A DNA stretch of 64,000 nt. Source: Streptomyces achromogenes. GTDB taxonomy: Bacteria > Actinomycetota > Actinomycetes > Streptomycetales > Streptomycetaceae. The notes under the pieces were generated by a model. That model was not told the DNA's origin and did not search any database. It saw nothing but the letters and a program-made list of their open reading frames with translations. Every line of letters begins with the position of its first letter. The first letter of the stretch is position 1. The stretch lies in the NCBI RefSeq assembly GCF_030816715.1, contig NZ_JAUSYH010000001.1:4712001-4776000 (forward strand). Direction: 5' to 3'. This document shows, one piece after another, positions 60,610 through 64,000 of this stretch. A program made the translations under genes and the position numbers.

Positions 60610-61893
60610 GTGCCCGCACTTGTGCTGCTCGGTGCTCAGTGGGGTGACGAAGGCAAGGGAAAGGCCACCGACCTGCTCGGTGGCTCGGTGGATTACGTGG
60701 TGCGTTACCAGGGTGGCAACAACGCCGGCCACACGGTCGTCGTGGGCGACCAGAAGTACGCACTCCACCTGCTCCCTTCCGGAATCCTGTCTCCCGGCTG
60801 TACGCCGGTCATCGGTAACGGTGTCGTCGTCGACCCGTCGGTCCTGCTCTCCGAGCTGAGCGGTCTGAACGAGCGCGGCGTCGACACGTCGAAGCTGCTG
60901 ATCAGCGGCAACGCGCACATCATCACTCCGTACAACGTGACTGTCGACAAGGTGACCGAACGCTTCCTCGGAAAGCGCAAGATCGGCACCACCGGGCGCG
61001 GGATCGGTCCGACTTATGCCGACAAGATCAACCGGGTCGGCATCCGGGTCCAGGACCTGTACGACGAGTCCATCCTGATGCAGAAGGTGGAGGCGGCGCT
61101 CGACGCCAAGAACCAGCTGCTGACCAAGCTGTACAACCGTCGTGCGATCGCCGTCGACCAGGTCGTCGAGGAACTGCTCGGCTACGCGGAGAAGCTCGCT
61201 CCGTACGTCACCGACACGGTCCTCGTCCTCAACCAGGCGCTGGAGAACGACAAGGTCGTCCTCTTCGAGGGCGGTCAGGGCACCCTCCTCGACATCGATC
61301 ACGGCACGTACCCCTTCGTCACCTCGTCCAACCCGACCGCGGGCGGCGCCTGCACCGGCTCCGGCGTGGGCCCGACGAAGATCAGCCGGGTCATCGGCAT
61401 CCTGAAGGCCTACACGACCCGTGTCGGCGCGGGCCCCTTCCCGACCGAGCTCCTCGACGAGGACGGCGAGGCGCTGCGCCGGATCGGCGGCGAGCGGGGC
61501 GTGACCACCGGCCGCGACCGCCGCTGCGGCTGGTTCGACGCGGTCATCGCCCGCTACGCGACCCGCGTGAACGGCCTGACGGACTTCTTCCTGACCAAGC
61601 TCGACGTCCTGACCGGCTGGGAGCAGATCCCGGTCTGCGTGGCGTACGAGATCGACGGCAAGCGCGTCGAGGAACTGCCGTACTCGCAGAGCGACTTCCA
61701 CCACGCGAAGCCGATCTACGAGAACCTGCCCGGCTGGTCCGAGGACATCACGTCGGCGAAGTCGTTCTCCGACCTGCCGAAGAACGCCCAGGCGTACGTG
61801 AAGGCGCTGGAGGAGATGTCCGGCGCCCCGATCTCCGCGATCGGCGTGGGCCCGGGCCGGGACGAGACGATCGAGATCAACTCGTTCCTGTAG
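60610..61893 (+). CDS. purA: Adenylosuccinate synthetase
   Basis: A 427-residue GTP-dependent enzyme from GTG 60610, with GGAAGGGG about 10 nt upstream. GAQWGDEGKGKATDLL (GTP loop with catalytic Asp), GGNNAGHTVV (catalytic His), IGTTGRGIGPTYADK, FEGGQGTLLDIDHGTYPFVTSSN, GVTTGRDRRCGWFD and the C-terminal TKLDVLTGW are all present. It makes adenylosuccinate from IMP and aspartate, the first committed step to AMP. Monocistronic: terminator at 61918 and a 137-bp leader with a hairpin. Confidence 0.98.
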   Translation: MPALVLLGAQWGDEGKGKATDLLGGSVDYVVRYQGGNNAGHTVVVGDQKYALHLLPSGILSPGCTPVIGNGVVVDPSVLLSELSGLNERGVDTSKLLISGNAHIITPYNVTVDKVTERFLGKRKIGTTGRGIGPTYADKINRVGIRVQDLYDESILMQKVEAALDAKNQLLTKLYNRRAIAVDQVVEELLGYAEKLAPYVTDTVLVLNQALENDKVVLFEGGQGTLLDIDHGTYPFVTSSNPTAGGACTGSGVGPTKISRVIGILKAYTTRVGAGPFPTELLDEDGEALRRIGGERGVTTGRDRRCGWFDAVIARYATRVNGLTDFFLTKLDVLTGWEQIPVCVAYEIDGKRVEELPYSQSDFHHAKPIYENLPGWSEDITSAKSFSDLPKNAQAYVKALEEMSGAPISAIGVGPGRDETIEINSFL

Positions 61894-61917
61894 TCGCGGC
61901 GGCGATACGCGTCGGCT

Positions 61918-61949
61918 CGGGCCGGTCCTGGACTTCCTGGACCGGCCCG
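61918..61949 (+). terminator. Terminator of purA
   Basis: Perfect 11-bp stem CGGGCCGGTCC/GGACCGGCCCG, loop of 10 nt, 25 nt after the stop. Confidence 0.8.
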
Positions 61950-62074
61950 CAGTCGAATCGCCCTGGTGGCCTTTTCCCGGTGCTCTCGCTCAGGGCCAGC
62001 AAGGGAGAAATGCCGCATACGGGACTACTCTGAGGGTGACATCCGTGTGTGCCGACCAGAGGAAGGTGACGGCG

Positions 62075-62368
62075 ATGCGCATGATGCTCAGGGCGTCCAT
62101 GGACACCGAGAAGGCGAACGAGGCCATCCGGAACGGGACCCTCACGAAGCTGATCCAGGAGTCGGTGGAGCAGATCAAGCCCGAAGCGGCCTACTTCACC
62201 TCCGACCACGGCAAGCGCACGGCCTTTTTGGTCTTCGACATGCAGGACAGCTCGCAGATGCCCGTGCTCAGCGAGCCGTTCTTCCTGCACCTCGGGGCCG
62301 AGATCACCTACACCCCGGTGATGAACATGGAGGACGTGCAGAAGGGCCTGTCCCAGCTCGGACGCTGA
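62075..62368 (+). CDS. Small conserved hypothetical protein (97 aa)
   Basis: From ATG 62075, with GAGGAAGG upstream. MRMMLRASMDTEKANEAIRNGTLTKLIQESVEQIKPEAAYF is an alpha-beta start, followed by RTAFLVFDMQDSSQMPVLSEPFFLHLGAEITYTPVMNMEDVQKGLSQLG. The shape is that of a small ferredoxin-like dimeric alpha/beta-barrel protein (muconolactone-isomerase/DUF3303-like size), but no specific family is certain. The alternative start 13 codons earlier lacks a ribosome binding site. Confidence 0.75.
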   Translation: MRMMLRASMDTEKANEAIRNGTLTKLIQESVEQIKPEAAYFTSDHGKRTAFLVFDMQDSSQMPVLSEPFFLHLGAEITYTPVMNMEDVQKGLSQLGR

Positions 62369-62396
62369 CCCGCGGTCAGTGGCGGAGGTGGCCGGC

Positions 62397-63047
62397 TCAA
62401 CTGAAGACGATCATCGACCCCTGCGCCAGACTCCGCGTCGCCGCCGCGTGCAGCCCGAGCCAGACGTGCCGTTCGCGGGCGAAGGGGCTGGGGTCGTACG
62501 GGGCCGGCACAGCCGGCTCCTCCAACTCGGTTGGTCCGGCGGGCGGTTGGGGGGCCGCCGGGGGATTGGCCGGATCGATGCCGATGGACGGCGCCACGAA
62601 CTCGAGTTCCCGCAGCAGCGACTGCGCGGAGCCCAGCGGGCCGCCGCCCGCGAGGAGTTCGTCGTTCGACAGAGGCTGCGGGAAGTCCACGGGGACGTAC
62701 GCGCCCGCGTGGTCGTAGTGCCAGACCAGGTGGGACTGCTGGGCCGTCGCCTGGAACATCTCCAGCAGCTGCTCGTAGTCGCCGCCCAGCTCGTCCACCG
62801 GCGTCACCGGCAGCTGGCACACCTGGAGCAGGTAGGCACGGCGCAGGAAGTGCAGGGCGTCGTAGTCGAAGCCCGCGACCGGGGCGACCTCCCCGGACAG
62901 GCCCGGCATGTACTGGTACACCGGCACCGGCGGGAGTCCCGCCTCCGCCAGCACCTTGTTGTACTGGGCGAGTTCGTCCGCGAAGGGGTTGTCGGGGGTG
63001 TGGCACAACACGTCGACGAGCGGCACCAGCCACAGGTCACAGGCCAA
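62397..63047 (-). CDS. Hypothetical protein (216 aa)
   Basis: From TTG 63047, supported by GAGGAG 9 nt upstream. ACDLWLVPLVDVLCHTPDNPFADELAQYNKVLAEAGLPPVPVYQYMPGLSGEVAPVAGFDYDALHFLRRAYLLQVCQLPVTPVDELGGDYEQLLEMFQATAQQSHLVWHYDHAGAYVPVDFP: a soluble alpha/beta protein, then a Pro/Ala-rich linker and a final helix (ERHVWLGLHAAATRSLAQGSMIVFS). I do not recognise the family; it looks conserved in Streptomyces near purA. Convergent with the 62075 gene. Confidence 0.75.
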   Translation of the reverse strand: MACDLWLVPLVDVLCHTPDNPFADELAQYNKVLAEAGLPPVPVYQYMPGLSGEVAPVAGFDYDALHFLRRAYLLQVCQLPVTPVDELGGDYEQLLEMFQATAQQSHLVWHYDHAGAYVPVDFPQPLSNDELLAGGGPLGSAQSLLRELEFVAPSIGIDPANPPAAPQPPAGPTELEEPAVPAPYDPSPFARERHVWLGLHAAATRSLAQGSMIVFS

Positions 63048-63106
63048 AGAGAGCTCCTCACTCAGTGCGTTGACCGGTCAGGGAAGACTAGTCGGTGCGG
63101 CACGCG

Positions 63107-64000
63107 TCAGCTCCCCTCGTGCAGATCCCATACCCACACTCCGGCCACCCGCCTCCCCGGCCGGCCGACCAGTTCGTCCACCGTCTCACGCAGCCGGTCC
63201 GCGTGCCGCCGAGGGACCAGCACCAGCGCGCCCGCCCGCCAGTACGCGAAGTCCTCGCGGGCCTCGGCGCGGGCCCGGGCGTCGATCACCGGGATCACGC
63301 CGGTCTGGCGCACGTCGCGCAGCAGACTCGCCGTGAAGCGCAGCGGGACGCCGTAGACGCCGGTGCGGTCGCCGTCCCCGTAGGGGCCGTTGAAGTAGCC
63401 GCCGGGCATCCGGAAGCCGAGTCCGGACGCCGTCTGCCAGTGCAGGGCCTCGGCGTCCTCCGGTTCGGCGAGCGGCACCGGGACCAGCGTCTCGCCGGGC
63501 CGGACGTACGCCTTCCAGGCGCCGTCCGCGAAGAAGACGGGCGTCTCGGCGCGCGGCTCGGACCTCAGCGGCGCCGGCACGAGGGGGAGCAGGGCGACGC
63601 AGACGGCGAGCAGCCCGGCGTACTGGGTGCCGAGCCGGCGGGCGTGGGCCAGCCGGTCGACGGCCAGGGCGAGCAGCATGCCGAGCGGCGGGGCGCAGAC
63701 CAGCGCGACCCGGCTCTCGATGACCGACTCGAAGAGCGGGAGGCCGGACAGCAGGGCCCAGGGGCCGGGCACGGTGACGCCGGTGAGGGGCACGGCGACG
63801 TGCGGGCCGAGGGACAGCACCGCCGCGGCCAGCGCCGTGCCGGCCAGCGCCTTGACCGCGGGCCGTCGCCACAGCAGCGCGGTGATCGCGAACGCGAGCA
63901 GGACCAGCGGCCAGCCGTAGAAGGCGTTCTGCTCGGTGGGGTTGAGGGAGAGCGCGCCGGCGCGTGCGGTGTCGCCCGCGATCAGCGAACGCCCGGCGAA
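63107..64000 (-). CDS. Polytopic membrane protein with extracytoplasmic C-terminal domain (5' end outside window)
   Basis: The frame is open to the window edge. Visible are at least five membrane segments (AFYGWPLVLLAFAITALLW, ALAGTALAAAVLSLG, FESVIESRVALVCAPPLGMLLALAVDRL, LGTQYAGLLAVCVALLPLVPAP), then a soluble domain of about 120 residues (FFADGAWKAYVRPGETLVPVPLAEPEDAEALHWQTASGLGFRMPGGYFNGPYG...). It resembles actinobacterial membrane glycosyltransferase-like or DUF2079-like proteins, judged only on topology and the ADGAWKAYVRPGETLV strand. Family and substrate cannot be fixed without the N-terminal part. Confidence 0.7.
   Translation of the reverse strand, partial: FAGRSLIAGDTARAGALSLNPTEQNAFYGWPLVLLAFAITALLWRRPAVKALAGTALAAAVLSLGPHVAVPLTGVTVPGPWALLSGLPLFESVIESRVALVCAPPLGMLLALAVDRLAHARRLGTQYAGLLAVCVALLPLVPAPLRSEPRAETPVFFADGAWKAYVRPGETLVPVPLAEPEDAEALHWQTASGLGFRMPGGYFNGPYGDGDRTGVYGVPLRFTASLLRDVRQTGVIPVIDARARAEAREDFAYWRAGALVLVPRRHADRLRETVDELVGRPGRRVAGVWVWDLHEGS

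Overview
The window is high-GC, densely coded actinobacterial chromosome and almost certainly comes from a Streptomyces. GTG and TTG starts are frequent. A dnaK-grpE-dnaJ-hspR operon and clpB both carry HspR (HAIR) operators. Typical Streptomyces families are present, including the HTH-LuxR proteins with a PLD/TrmB-like sensor, DUF2617, DUF3151 and YbjN. From memory, the order dcd ... dnaK operon ... clpB ... aminotransferase ... pyrE ... fba ... purA resembles the S. coelicolor core chromosome; I could not check this. I saw no rRNA, intact tRNA, CRISPR array, intact transposase or integrase.

Layout. 1-6.6 kb: 3' end of dcd, small membrane and cold-shock proteins, a methyltransferase, two secreted proteins and a Yip1 membrane protein. 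6.9-9.2 kb: an EtfD/FadF-type iron-sulfur membrane oxidoreductase. 9.4-14.9 kb: a MraY/WecA-like membrane protein, then the heat-shock operon. 15.3-21.1 kb: an orphan sugar-binding lipoprotein, then three paralogous LuxR regulators, the last divergent from a two-gene operon. That operon encodes a secreted peptide with nine DSTW repeats and a Rieske-like protein lacking the iron-sulfur ligands. 21.4-25.9 kb: PPOX-family enzyme, clpB, a membrane protein and a YbjN protein.

25.9-33.8 kb is the accessory region. An aminotransferase gene (32601-33791, minus strand) is followed by two displaced copies of its 3' third, each exactly 438 bp and broken at the same codon, plus a third degraded copy. Between the copies lie a Phd/RelE-like toxin-antitoxin pair, a Uma2 nuclease, a 698-residue unknown protein, a UPF0158 remnant and a YefM/YoeB pair. 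The best reading is serial site-specific accretion of small islands at one intragenic site, each bringing a new 3' end for the gene, with the integrases since lost.

33.9-64 kb returns to core-type content: a PLL-like lectin, aminopropyltransferase, SRPBCC protein, epimerase, pyrE, fba and an MFS exporter. A tryptophan-to-anthranilate set (TDO, kynureninase, probable formamidase) follows. Two tandem paralogous DesK/NarL-type two-component systems share a promoter-proximal motif. After a P450 come a MarR-controlled ABC exporter, a DAG-kinase-like protein with degenerate catalytic motifs, purA and a truncated membrane protein. Several genes in the window end in tandem arrays whose first unit is the gene's own last codons and stop.
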